The translations under genes were made by a program, and so were the position numbers. A stretch of 64,000 nt of DNA from Eustoma russellianum (Eukaryota; Streptophyta; Magnoliopsida; Gentianales; Gentianaceae): assembly GCA_036186865.1 (NCBI GenBank), contig AP025069.1, positions 23,437,015-23,501,014 of the forward strand. Reading direction: 5' to 3'. Below are positions 10,566 to 20,634 of this stretch, piece after piece (position 1 is the first letter of the stretch; each line of letters opens with the position of its first letter). The notes beneath the pieces were generated by a model. The model was given only the letters and a program-made list of their open reading frames with translations, ran no database searches and was not told the DNA's origin.

Positions 10566-11231
10566 CATAAACGCAGCCGGGGAGTTTGTTAGGTTGAAAG
10601 GCATAACAAGGAATTCTTAGTGTCTATAACGAATCCTGAACGCAGTCTTGGGCACATCCGCATCTTTAATCTTTATCTATTAATAACCTGAGCTTAGGTC
10701 GATCTTACTATATATTGGGCTCCCTGCATAAAGGTAGTTTGTTCAAAGGTTCGTGATTCAATTTAACTTATACGGAAATCATTCCTATTTACGTACCTGT
10801 AATTGATCAAACAGGTCATCTATTCTCGGCAGGGGATATTTGTTTTTGATGATGATTTTATTGAGCTTGCGGTAATTGATGCATAACCGTAAGGTCCAAT
10901 CTTTCTTTTTCATGAATGACACCGGTGCTCCCCATGGAGAAACGCTCGGTTGGATGAACTTTTTCTCGATCAGCTCCTTCAGTTGCTCTTTTAGTTCCTT
11001 CAACTCTGAGGGTGCCATCCAATATGGTGCTTTTGATATGGGTTCATCACCAGCAATCAGGTTTATTTCAAACTCCACTTCACGATCTGGATGTAGTCCA
11101 GGAAGGTCGTCTGGAAGAACATCAGAGAATTCTTGGACTACCGGGACTTGGTCAAGGGAGGGAACATCTTGTTCTGCACTTAGAGCATATACTAGAAATG
11201 TATCATTACCTTTCTTTAACGTCTGGTATGC
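10566..11231 (-). pseudogene. pol: Gypsy protease-RT linker and reverse transcriptase, N-terminal half
   Basis: The minus strand reads VEFEINL, the SKAPYWMAPSELKELKEQL block, KKFIQPSVSPWGAPV and INYRKLNKI, the canonical N-terminal RT region of Ty3/Gypsy, up to DDLFDQLQ at 10797. Then comes an intron-like segment (10724-10796). RT coding resumes after 10723 with a one-base deletion, continues through KIKDADVPKT, and ends near 10566 where the copia LTR begins. The catalytic FIDD box is not reached. An in-frame stop near 11230 reads TGA where the outer copy has CGA, consistent with decay of a methylated CpG. Confidence 0.85.
10724..10796 (-). other. Candidate intron in the RT of the minus-strand Gypsy copy
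   Basis: A 73-nt segment begins GTACGTAAAT and ends TTTATGCAG. It interrupts RT exactly between DQLQ and the following GA of the family motif (phase 0). Read through, it gives a stop after three codons. The outer element has a homologous segment at 37311-37380 in the same place. The inner element at 21450 lacks it. Confidence 0.65.
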
Positions 11232-11638
11232 TCAAGTAGTTGTCATGTAAATACTCTTCAGACTCTTCCTCAGCTTGGTGTTCCCTCGATAGGAAATTTC
11301 CTGTCGAGCAGGGTCTTTAATTATGACACGTTTCTCCCTGCAGACAATGTGCGCATGATGTTTGGACAACCAGTCCATACCAAGGATAACATCGAAATCT
11401 TTCTTTGGGATAGGGATCAAAGTGGCTTCAAATGGCTGCCCTTCAATTTCCATCGCGTAGTTTTTATAATGGTAGTGGGATACAAGCACCTAGTCACCAG
11501 CTACCTGTACCTGATATGGCCTCTCCAGCTGGGAAGGGCAACTGTTTAGGTTCTTGCCAAACCTCTTGGATACGAAGGAGTAGCTGGCGCCACTATCAAA
11601 TAGGACGTTCGCAGGTACTTGACACACTAGTCTGGCTC
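11232..11638 (-). pseudogene. Gypsy retropepsin-like protease
   Basis: The minus-strand frame gives a VPANVLFDSGAS active-site segment just after the candidate intron, and later FDVILGMDWLSKHHA, the conserved block that follows the aspartic protease in Ty3/Gypsy elements. The catalytic Asp-Ser-Gly is intact here, unlike in the inner element. The enzyme would cleave the Gag-Pol polyprotein. The frame is broken by a TAG near 11535 and a TGA near 11230. Confidence 0.8.
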
Positions 11639-11710
11639 CTATGGTATTCATGCATTAGATTAATTAACATAAAGCATAAAGGTTAGCTTAAATGCTGGTA
11701 TTAACTGTAC
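11639..11710 (-). other. Candidate gag-protease intron in the minus-strand Gypsy copy
   Basis: A 72-nt AT-rich segment runs from GTACAGTTAA to ATACCATAG. It follows DVVTG at the end of gag. Removal in phase 1 joins gag to the protease frame. Read through, it meets TAA after seven codons. Segments at the same site and phase occur at 20551-20634 and 36403-36477. Confidence 0.7.
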
Positions 11711-12888
11711 CTGTCACAACGTCTGGTGTCTCTTCCGCCTCCGCATCAGTCATCACATGTACTCTTGCATTTGCTCTAGGGTTGTTCCCCTCCTGTGGTT
11801 GCTGCTACTGGGCTCCCTTCTCTGGACAGACTTTTATCATTTGGTCCATTTTTCTGCAACCAAAACATCCTCCAGTCTTCCAACAACATTCGCCCAAGTG
11901 GGGTTTCTGACAGTTGGGGCAGGGGCGAATCGCTGGCTGCTGAGGCTGATGTTGGGACTGTGGTCCCTGCTGCTTCAGCCGCACCAATCGAGTGTTCTTC
12001 TTGGCCATCTTCATTTGCTTGCCATACTATTCTCCACTCGACTCCCTGAGCCACTTGCTTCTCATCTCTTCCTCTCTTCTGATAATGTCTCTCTCAATAC
12101 GGTAGCATGCATCAAGCAGTTCTCCAAAATTCTTAGGATTTGCGTTGACCAACCATGTGCAAATCCGGGGGTTCAGACCCATCTCAAACTTCAACATCTT
12201 TGTCCTTTTGTCATTTATTGTTGATGGCTGGTATCTTCCCAAGGCTGTGTACTGGTTTGCATAGTCAGATATGGTCATTCTCGGCTCTTGTTTCAGGGAC
12301 TGGAAATCATGCATCTTTTGTAGCGTGACGGAGGGCGGATGGTCAAACTTATAGAATTCTTCGAGAAACCTCGTCCAGGATATTGGCTTTGGTAGCGGTT
12401 GTAGATTTGTCTTCAACCATTGGTTCGCTTCTCCAATCAAGAATGGCTTGATCACCCTACCTTTGTATCATCTGGAACTGGTATCAGCTCAAAGCAATTT
12501 TCAATCTCATCAAGCCACTTCTCGGCGGCATCAGCATCGGCATCTCCTCCAAAGGCAGGCACCCTATCTTTCTTCATCTATTTGAAAAAGAATCTGGGCC
12601 CTAATTACTGCTACTGTGGCTATGGTGGAGGGGGTGGAGCTACCTTGTTGTTGGGCATCGTCTGCCCAACCTGAGCCATAGTTTGAAAGAAAGCCAGGAA
12701 GGCCGCGAAGTCGAGTATCTGCGGAGCAGGATTAGGTACTTGCGGTGGGGATGATGAAACGTGATTTTGTGGTGGTGGAGGTGGCGGAACTTGACCATCA
12801 CGTGACGGGACTGGTGCCTACATCATCGACTCCTGAGCCTAGTCCTAGCAGGCTGAGCCCTAGCTGGTCTGCCACGAGGTCTAGCCAT
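11711..12888 (-). pseudogene. gag: Gypsy gag (capsid and nucleocapsid)
   Basis: The start is the ATG at 12888-12886, giving MARPRGRP, which matches the gag start of the outer element (MVRPHGRP). The retrotransposon gag domain is read at about 12030-12460 with WLKTNLQPLPKP, SDYANQYTALGRY and the GELLDACYRIER block. A proline- and glutamine-rich stretch precedes a CCHC-like knuckle at about 11820-11860, where the histidine position reads Q (CFGCRKMDQMIKVC), so metal binding is probably lost. A TAG near 11805 follows AQ. The last codons before the candidate intron read PDVVTG. Frameshifts split the gene into three pieces. Confidence 0.85.
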
Positions 12889-13243
12889 CTGCACTTCCAC
12901 ATCAATGTCCAAGTTCATAGGTTAAGTGAGAATTAACTGACAGTGATAATATGCATGAAAGAAAGTTATGATTTATTCAAGTCGTTTTCTCCCATTACTA
13001 AGGAACACTTCCAGTTATTAGCAGGTTAGGGTTAGTTATGCCTGTTTAGCCAGTTGGAACTAGAAAGGAGGACAGTCCCCTAAATCCGTGCTACGTTCCC
13101 TAGGCTAAGGCCATCTCTCATGTTAGGATCATAACTTAGGATTAATTTTAAGAATATGCATAACATAATAAAATTTTAAAACTTCCATTTTTATGTTCTT
13201 GTCATACTTTATACTATAGTATAATTTACATTTGTACTTGGGA
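12889..13243 (-). other. Leader of the minus-strand Gypsy copy
   Basis: No gene is present. Parts align with the leader of the outer element at 34975-35230, including CATGAGAGATGGCCTTAG and GTAGCACGGAT. The primer-binding site expected further upstream is missing, probably displaced by the outer element at 13244. Confidence 0.6.
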
Positions 13244-15756
13244 TGGTCACAACACCACCATGTATGTGGATGTAATTCATAGTTTTACGAACACTGTAAT
13301 ATCCATTTCCAGATATTAGAGTGGCAATGAAAATTATTTTATCCATGTCTAAAATTGTTTAATTGAATAACTATTTTTTTAATTTAAGTTCTACAATAAC
13401 AATAAATGGGAAGAGAAAAGAAATTGCATTAGGGCGTCAAGGGGGAAGGAAAGTGATCAAAATGCCCCTAAGAAGACCGGCCACTTTCCCTTAAAAAGCC
13501 CAAAAAATATCCTCTCATTCTAAAAGAATCTGAAGACAAAAGCTTCCACACCTACTAAAGTAGCCACCCTAGTTATTTACCTTTTCCATGCATGCAAAGA
13601 ACTCATGATTATGCCCCTTCATCCTATTAAATTTGGCCTCCCCTTTGAGACAAAACACAACTCCAACACTTCATCACACCAAATCTTCCTAAGCACCCTT
13701 CCAATTCTCCCAACTACACCCAACTTTCGGCAAGCAAGAGGGAAAGCAAGAGCAAATAACCAAGTGGTTTCAAGATTTATCCCACCATCATCTAAGGTAA
13801 ACACTTAGCTTCAACAATGTAAAATCCATTCTTCTAAGTATTAAGCAAGATGAACCACTCTTTCTTCCCTAACCATCTATGCTTTGTTTCTTCCCCAAGT
13901 TTCAGCCACTAGGAGGAGGAAGTTGGTCCAAGCCCTTCCAAGGCTAGCTCTTCAACTTCAAGGTATGAACATAATTTCCTAGAAGTAAATCGTTTATCCT
14001 TTAAGGCCTTGTCTTAATTTTAAGTCAAGATTCTCTCTAACTACCCTCCCAACTCGTGTCCTATATGCACCACCATAGGGGAATTCTCAAGCTCAAGAGG
14101 TCCTAGGAGGTGTAGGACATCAAGAACTTCATCAAGGTAAGACCTTCTCACACATTCTAGGCCTCTATTGCTTTAATCAAGGAACTTATATTCACCATCT
14201 CTGTGTGTGCCAACCGTGTGCCACAATAAGAGGAGGAATGTGATTCTCAAGGCTCTTAGGGAGGCCAATCCTTCAAGACTCTAGCTTTGAGCAAAAGAGG
14301 CAAGTACATCTTCATCCTTCCTTAAGAAGTTGAAGAACTCTAAATAGGATGTGTAGACATTTTAAGTCTTAATTTTGCCTTGTTGAGCTCATTTAATCAA
14401 AAATAGCATGCTGGAATTTTTGATAAGAATGCCTAAGATAGTCGTGGTGATGCATGTGAAGACCATAGTAGGATGTTTCAGCATTTAGACCAAGTAATAA
14501 TCCCATGAGATAAAATGAGCTAGAAATCAATGGTTTCCTTTCACCCTAACCCACGGTTTGAAGGGAGACTTGAAGGACTAGTTGTCCCACCACCACCAAA
14601 CCACTAGAATGGCTAAAATAGCATTAGGATGGTTAAGTAGATCCGTTAATAAGCGCTTAGGGGTTGTTTGAGTATTTCTTCATTTTAAACCATGAATAAT
14701 GATAATACGACCTTTGGTATACTAAGACTATATTAAAAAGGGCACAAGTGAGGAGATTAATTACTTAAGGGCACCACACAAGTTAAAAAGATGGAAGAAC
14801 ATGTTTGGGAGGGGGTATCTCTCCCCACACCTCTCGGCCTTAAGAAGAAATTAAGTGAATGAAGGGCTTCCCGGGTAATGCCTCTAGGACGGTTTAAAAA
14901 GGGGTGTATTGATGCTAATGTTTCATTTAAAATAAGAGTTATGGGGCTGTTTTCATTCATTACTAAGTTTGCTAGAATTTAATGGTACAAGCTATTCATT
15001 ATATTAAGTTAAGCGCATATGTGGGGGCTGTTTGGCATGTTTATATAAGGCCTATTTAATTAATCTCTAATGTTGCTTGTGTCCCTGGAAGCTAATATAG
15101 GTACGCTTGAATTATATAGCCACTAGAAGCGGATAGAAGACTCAAGTAAAGCTTGAAATAACCGAAAGCCAGATGCGATAATTGTTGGTTCACCAAATAA
15201 AATTTGTTGTAGCATGGCCGATTTATGCATGGCTAAAATGGTAAAAGAGAAAATTAAGGGCTATCTAAAAATTGAATATTAGGAAGTTTAAGGGCTTTTA
15301 GGAGTAATTTCAAGTCATAAGAACTGAAATAAGGAACCATATAGCCATAAGAACCGAAAATATGGGTTGTCCAGGACATGTGGTGTAATCTGCCCGGCTT
15401 AGATCTCTAGGTTCGCCCAAGGACATGTATATTCATAATTAAATGAATAAAAACTTAAATGAACTAGTTTATAGGAGTTTTGGCAAAAATGAATCTGTTT
15501 AGAGGTTAAATAGGATAATAAAAAAGTTCCGTCTTAAAGCTGAAATTTTCAGCTTGTAATATAAATATGTAATGAACCGTAACCACATGAGAATGACCCT
15601 AAGGATGATTTTGATCCTGAAAATTCATTAGGTACTGCATCATGTGCATGTCATTTTTTTTCCAAGGCAAAGTTTGGTTTTGGGAAAGAAAAGTAAAATC
15701 AGTTTTAAAACCGTAATGAACGTTCAGTCTCTACGAATAATTTCCGAATATGTTCT

Positions 15757-15984
15757 ATTTTGCCCGTCTATTCTACGGGGGTAGCCGGTAGACCCTTATG
15801 AGGTGCATACGCTATTTTGCCCGGCTATTCCACCAGGATTGCCGGTAGACCCTTATAAGTATATGTTCTGTTGTGCACTGTTATTCCGTCACGATGGCTG
15901 GTAGACCCATGTGAGGCTTATGTTCTGTTCCGCCTAGTTGTCCCATTAAGATAGGCGGCAGACCCTTCGGGGTATACGACTTAT
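15757..15984. repeat. Four 57-bp tandem units in the outer Gypsy LTR
   Basis: Units start at 15757, 15814, 15871 and 15928. Each has a TTTTGCCCG-like opening, a CTATTC-like middle, a GCCGGTAGACCC core and a TATGTTCTG-like end. The spacing is exactly 57 bases, so the copies come from local duplication and then diverged. Confidence 0.85.
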
Positions 15985-16113
15985 TTTGACTCACATGTGG
16001 TATGATTCTATTCAGACACATACAGGGTGTTATTATTAAGAGATCACTCATAGTAGACGCTCGGTTCATGCGGAGTAAAGCAGAGGCCATGGCTATGCTG
16101 TTCAGTTCTTTCA

Positions 16114-16205
16114 TGACATGTTCTGTACTATTCTGTTCTTCCCTGTTCTGTTCTATTTTGTCCTACATACTTGTTTCTGTTCTGTTCTGTATGTCTTTCT
16201 GTTCG
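16114..16205. repeat. TGTTC-rich degenerate microsatellite
   Basis: Many overlapping TGTTCT words occur in this stretch of the outer LTR, for example CTGTTCTGTTCTATTTTG. It is simple sequence with no other function seen. Confidence 0.7.
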
Positions 16206-17584
16206 ATTGACTTACACGAACCTCAGCTCGTAGAAGGATTGTTGTTATAAGTAGAGACCAGGATATGGTACGAAATGATATGTATGGTTTGAATAAGCTT
16301 ATCAGCATGAAGTTGTAGCTGACAGGCATGATATTTAAATCTAAAATCTTGTACTTGTGGGTTAAGGTCTTATTTATTGTTTTGATATGTTTCGGTAGCA
16401 TGAAGGGATACTTGCCAGGTGATCTTTATCACTCACACTTAATTATCATTTTTCAGAGCTCTAAGAACAGGTGATAGAGTACGTTGAGGATGAGCAGCAG
16501 GTTTCCTATCCATGAGAGATGCCGGTGGCTAGGATTTGACAGTTAATTTCTGTATTTGTGGACTTTTAGGGATCTGTTGAGACTTTATTTCATTGTTTGT
16601 AATTTGTGAAAGGCTATGGACGATGGATGTGTAATGTCATACCCTGTATTTTCCGAGTCAAACGTTAAATAATAAAGAGCAACTTAAAAAACAATTTTAT
16701 TAATTGTATATATCAATAAGGTTTAGCTAAATGAATTGTAGGTGAGAAAATAATCAAAAAGATGAAATTAAGAAAAGTAGGCTTAAATACCTAAAATGCC
16801 CCTCCCCCCTTAAATGATGGAGAGTTACAACATTTAGTATAACTCCCCAGGAAAGAGGGAGGAGCGGTTAAAAGGAAAAAAAAAAGAAGAGGGGGAATGA
16901 CTGGAAGAAAGAAGAGGAAAAAATAAAGAGAAAAGAGAAAGAGAAAGGAAGAAGAAGAAGAAGAAGAATCTGCGATCAACCTAGGTCCAATCTGTTCCAA
17001 CATTCTACTATCACTCGTAAGACTATCTAGAAACAAAGGGAAGTAATCTTTCTATACGCTTTACATAAATTTTGATTCAACAGGACCTATGTTATTACAA
17101 AGAGAAAATTAGATCACACATTGGTAATCTTGATGCGATTCTGTTAAATGCTTTACTATATGTATTTGGTGTTGTTGATTGATTCAAGTCATGTCCTTTA
17201 GGCCGAACTTTGAGAACACCTATGTTGTGCTTGATTGCTGACAAACCTACCCTCAAAGTGTCATAGTTGGTGTAAATAATGCTTTGTGATAATTTTCTTG
17301 TTTTCTAATGGTTGCCTTAGATGATTTGAGATGAATTGAGGAAGGTCTGAAGGTTTATATGATGTGTGATGCAAGTTGGGCATGGGGCAGAAGATTGATG
17401 ATACATCCAGAGATATGAATGTTAAAAGGCTTAAGGTTGATGCAAACGGATAGATGTAAGGATCGAACTGTGTTTTTGTGTGTTGTGCATGATGGATTCA
17501 GATGGTAAGGTTGACTTTAAGGTGTTAAGATGAAAATGATGAAGGGAGAAAATGAAGAGAGGAAGTTACTGTAGAATTGCAGGT

Positions 17585-17855
17585 TTTGAAATCCGTCAGA
17601 ACATTTCGAACACCCACTTTAGGTGCTCAATGTCACATTAGGCGCCTAAAGTAGGCGTTCAATGTGTGCCAGTGCATTCTATAACACTTCGAACACCTCA
17701 TAAGGCTCTTCATGTAATCTAAGGGGCCTTATGTAGGCATTCGATGTGTCACAGCACATTCAAGAATACTTCAAACGCCTAGTATAGGCGCTTCATGTCA
17801 CATTAGGCACCTCCTGAAGGTGTTCCAAGTGTATTGGAAGTCCCTTTTGACACAT
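17585..17855. repeat. Degenerate repeats with TTCGAACACC and GGCGCCTAAAG words
   Basis: About three diverged units of 80-90 bases carry TTCGAACACC or TTCAAACGCC, then a CTTCATGTCACATTAGGC-like block, then a GTAGGCGTTC-like block. The palindromes TTCGAA and GGCGCC recur. The matching part of the 3' LTR is 33350-33600. Confidence 0.75.
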
Positions 17856-18221
17856 TAAGTGCTTCATGTATGTGAGATATCTTTATTCTCTTCCTTTGCT
17901 CATAAAATACAAGGGTATTTGCGATGTACTTGGATCATAAATATTAAGTGTGAATGAGGGAGGTTAAGAATGAATCCATAGTGAATTTGTAATAAGAAAG
18001 GACCTAAAAAGGTACGAGCGTGGTGTGTTTAAGGTTGACTTTGTACTTGATACATAAAGTGTGTGTGTGTGTTTGCACGTTTGATATGATGTAACATGAG
18101 CATTTTGCATCACGATATGCGCACATTGCATTTCAGCATGAGATTTGTTTTGCGAAGGAACACGTGTTTGTAAAAGAAGATTAAAGTTTTCGAAAGACAA
18201 GCTGTGGTTGCTGGTTGATCG

Positions 18222-18425
18222 CAGGGTATAAAAGTCACACCTGCAGTAATAGGGTATAAAAGCATGACTTGTGAATCAACAACAAGGTATAAAGTTATGT
18301 TATAGGGCTGTGGACCTATCAGCATAGGGTATAAAGTTTATGTTATGGGGCTGTGGACCTTTCAGCACGGGGTATAAAGTTCTGTTTTCTGTGGATTGAT
18401 CACCTACAGGGTATAAAGTTCTTCT
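18222..18425. repeat. GGGTATAAAG repeat array in the inner Gypsy LTR
   Basis: Six copies of (G/A)GGTATAAAG-type words are spaced 25-50 bases apart, linked by GTGGACCTATCAGCA-like sequence. The 3' LTR counterpart is 33785-33980. A similar array lies in the solo LTR at 38935-39135. Confidence 0.85.
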
Positions 18426-19198
18426 ACGCAAAGAATAAGATAAGAAGAATTGTGAAAAGTTTTATGAAATGACACGCATGACATATTTACAAAAGAAGGC
18501 ATATGTATGGATTTTGTTTAGGTCAGTGTGTGGTTTTAAAGGAGTACATGCATCATGTGACACGAAGCATAAGACTTGACATGCAAGAGATGACATTCGC
18601 ATATGATCTGCTTATGTAATATGTTTTGCTAGTTACATGTTTGTTCCGTATTCATGTATCATTTATGTGACTTATTTGGCTTTGGTGAATTGTTATAAAG
18701 ATTGTTATTTGCTAATCCGAGCACCTTATTTTGGGCATTGATTTATATACTGGTGACTCGTCGTGTGTGGTCCTGTATGGTGTGTAGATGGGTTACTTGC
18801 TAGCGATGTTTTCGCTAAGAATAGATACTCCATCTTCTTTTCAAGTGTGTCAGGATACGAAATGATCTTTGTGGAAGACGATGGCGAATGGGCTCATTGG
18901 GCTGATTGTCACCAAAGCGGCTACATTTACTTTCATTATCTTTTTAGCAGAACACTACTGTTTAATATTTTGTCTTGGAGAATACATTAGGCATTTCCCC
19001 AAACACATTTTATTTCTGCTGTATTTCATTTGGCTACATTGATGTTAGTGAAGTTTTAAATTTTACGATGTTTCCGCTGATTTTTCTCAATTCATGGATG
19101 ACGTATGCTTGATCCGCTTTGACACTTCGTAGTTCTCGTAGGAGACTACGGCTGGTGCACTAGCACCGATGTCTAGTATCAAGCCGGAGCACTACAGG

Positions 19199-19212
19199 TG
19201 GTATCAGAGCCT
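19199..19212 (+). promoter_or_regulatory. Primer-binding site of the inner Gypsy element
   Basis: TGGTATCAGAGCCT lies two bases after the LTR end. It is the plant initiator-tRNA-Met type site and would prime minus-strand DNA synthesis. Confidence 0.85.
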
Positions 19213-19483
19213 AGGCTCCAAGACTATCTCGGAAACATAGGTTCATGATCTCTTAGCCATTAAAGATGTGATTTTCCCTTAAGTTGATCCTTAGGTATAA
19301 GTGCTGATTTCTAGAGTCTAAGTATGATTTGGGTTGGGTGTATGTGAGGGCGCTTATCATCTAAATTTTCATATTAACATTCTTATTTCATACCCCACCC
19401 ATTCTTACGCATTCAGGCTTTCAGTAACAACCTATATCTACTGATTGCTAATGAAACATTTACCTTTCAGAGAAATTGCCTCC
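19213..19483 (+). other. Leader of the inner Gypsy element
   Basis: No gene is seen. A short stretch near 19290-19330 resembles the leader of the outer element (TAAGTGCTGAT and TCTAAGTATGAT words). It would be the 5' UTR and packaging region of the element RNA. Confidence 0.6.
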
Positions 19484-20550
19484 ATGAAGAGATAACGCAG
19501 GAAACTCGGGCAACGGGCAGGAAAATCAGCACCCACAAGTGGTTTTACCTCCGGTGCTCACTGATGCACTAACGATGATCGCACAGGAGTTTGCTTAGCA
19601 ACAACAGCCTCCGCCTCCTCTACAACTGTAGTATAATATCCGGTTCTTCTATGGAGAGATAAGGAAGATGAGAGTTTTGGAGTTTGGGTGATGTACTGAC
19701 CCTGAGGAGGCTCCGCATTGGTTGGCTGAGGTAGAGAAATATTTTAGGCTGGTGCAAGTGCCTGAAGAGATAAAGGTAGATGTGGCCGCACCTCTTCTAT
19801 GTGGCAAAGCAGGTGAATGGTGAGCTAGAATGGTATTGCGAATGAACCCACCTATCTCATGGGCTCAGTTCTGTGATATTTTTCTAAAGTACTATTTACC
19901 AGAGACAGCAATTCTAGACAAGATTAGGGCAATTGACAGATTGGAGCAAGGGGGAATGACAATGTCGAAATATGCCGATCGATTCCATGCTTTGGATAAA
20001 TTTTCTCTGGCGATTATGTCCAATAATCGTCTAAAGATGACAGAGTTTGAAAGGGGATTGCACTCAAGAATTCAGTCGGCGATAGTGAACACAGGGATGA
20101 GAACTTATGAAGATATGCTGGATGCTTGTTTTCTTGTTGAAAGTGATTTCTATAGAGTAGCAGCGAGGGAAGCAAGTGTAGGGTCTTCCGACAGAGGAAA
20201 AAGGACAAGGGATGAGGTGAGAGATGGCGGTAGACCCAGACGTTGGGTCAAGATTCCAAAGATAGGCCTAGTCGAGCATTTGCAGAGACCTCCACCCCAT
20301 AATCCAGTAGTTCAGCAGACTGTGGGAGTTTGCCCACACTGCAACAAGAATCACGTCGGTGAATGTAGAAGTCTTGTTGGAGCATGTTACCGATGTAGAC
20401 GTGTAGGCCATATCATTAGAGATTACCCAAAGATGAAGAAGAATACTCAGGGAGGAGCGGCCCAGTAGCCGAGGGCAAAGCCAAGAACAAATGCCCGTGT
20501 CTATATCATGACCGATAACGATGTTCAGGAAGCCACCGATGTTGTAGCAG
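19484..20550 (+). pseudogene. gag: Inner Gypsy gag
   Basis: The Gag domain starts before 19700. APHWLAEVEKYFRL near 19710 and LCGKAGEW near 19800 lie in a frame with stops, including W to TGA near 19820. The longest open part is 19830-20468 and reads ISWAQFCDIFLKYYLP, SKYADRFHALDKFS and MLDACFLVE. A CCHC zinc knuckle for RNA binding is near 20387-20430 (CYRCRRVGHIIRDYP, last Cys replaced by Tyr). A TAG at 20466 is followed in frame by RTNARVYIMTDND and DVVAG, ending at 20550 at a candidate intron. The true ATG is uncertain; one at 19484 is closely followed by a stop. Confidence 0.85.
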
Positions 20551-20634
20551 GTATGATTTAAAATGAGTTTAAATTCTGGTTGAATTAAGCCTTTATGTGC
20601 TTAACACCTTGTGTGAAACTTGATTTGGTCTTAG
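20551..20634 (+). other. Candidate gag-protease intron, inner Gypsy element
   Basis: The 84-nt segment starts GTATGATTTA and ends GGTCTTAG. A CTTAAC sequence about 30 bases before the end could be a branch point. Base 20550 is codon position 1. Removing the segment makes a Gly codon with 20635-20636 and opens the protease frame. Reading through gives TAA at 20559-20561. It is AT-rich relative to its flanks, as plant introns are. Confidence 0.75.

Larger units (their letters stand above)
10549..13243 (-). mobile_element. Minus-strand Gypsy (Tekay-like) fragment: leader, gag, protease, partial RT
   Basis: Reading right to left the order is leader, gag, protease, RT, the normal Ty3/Gypsy order. 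RT stops inside the palm at the copia LTR boundary (10549). On the right the leader abuts the outer Gypsy LTR start at about 13244. The leader and gag start are clearly related to those of the outer element at 34913-35260, for example the shared GAGAGATGGCCTTAG block. It is a second, independently inserted copy of the same or a sister family. LTRs, RNase H, integrase and chromodomain are missing. Confidence 0.85.
13244..16634 (+). repeat. 5' LTR of the outer Gypsy element, first part
   Basis: It starts about TGGTCACAACACCACCATG and aligns with 42260 onward (shared GATGTAATTCATA-TTTTACGAACA-TGTAATATCC). It is interrupted at 16634 by the inner Gypsy element and resumes at 34751 for 162 bases, a total of about 3.55 kb. 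It contains no gene; the ORFs are random. It carries a four-unit 57-bp tandem repeat and a TGTTC-rich tract. Confidence 0.85.
16635..19196 (+). repeat. 5' LTR of the inner Gypsy element
   Basis: It is 2,562 bases, from TGTCATACCCTG to GAGCACTACA, followed directly by the primer site. It aligns along its length with the split 3' LTR. It contains two internal repeat clusters, 17585-17855 and 18222-18425. No ORF in it is convincing. Confidence 0.9.

Noticed and set aside
11692..12674. Plus-strand ORFs of up to 155 codons
   Set aside because: They are antisense shadows of the minus-strand gag, which carries the recognisable motifs.
19199..19212. tRNA gene remnant
   Set aside because: Only the primer-binding complement is present; no tRNA arms or anticodon stem surround it.
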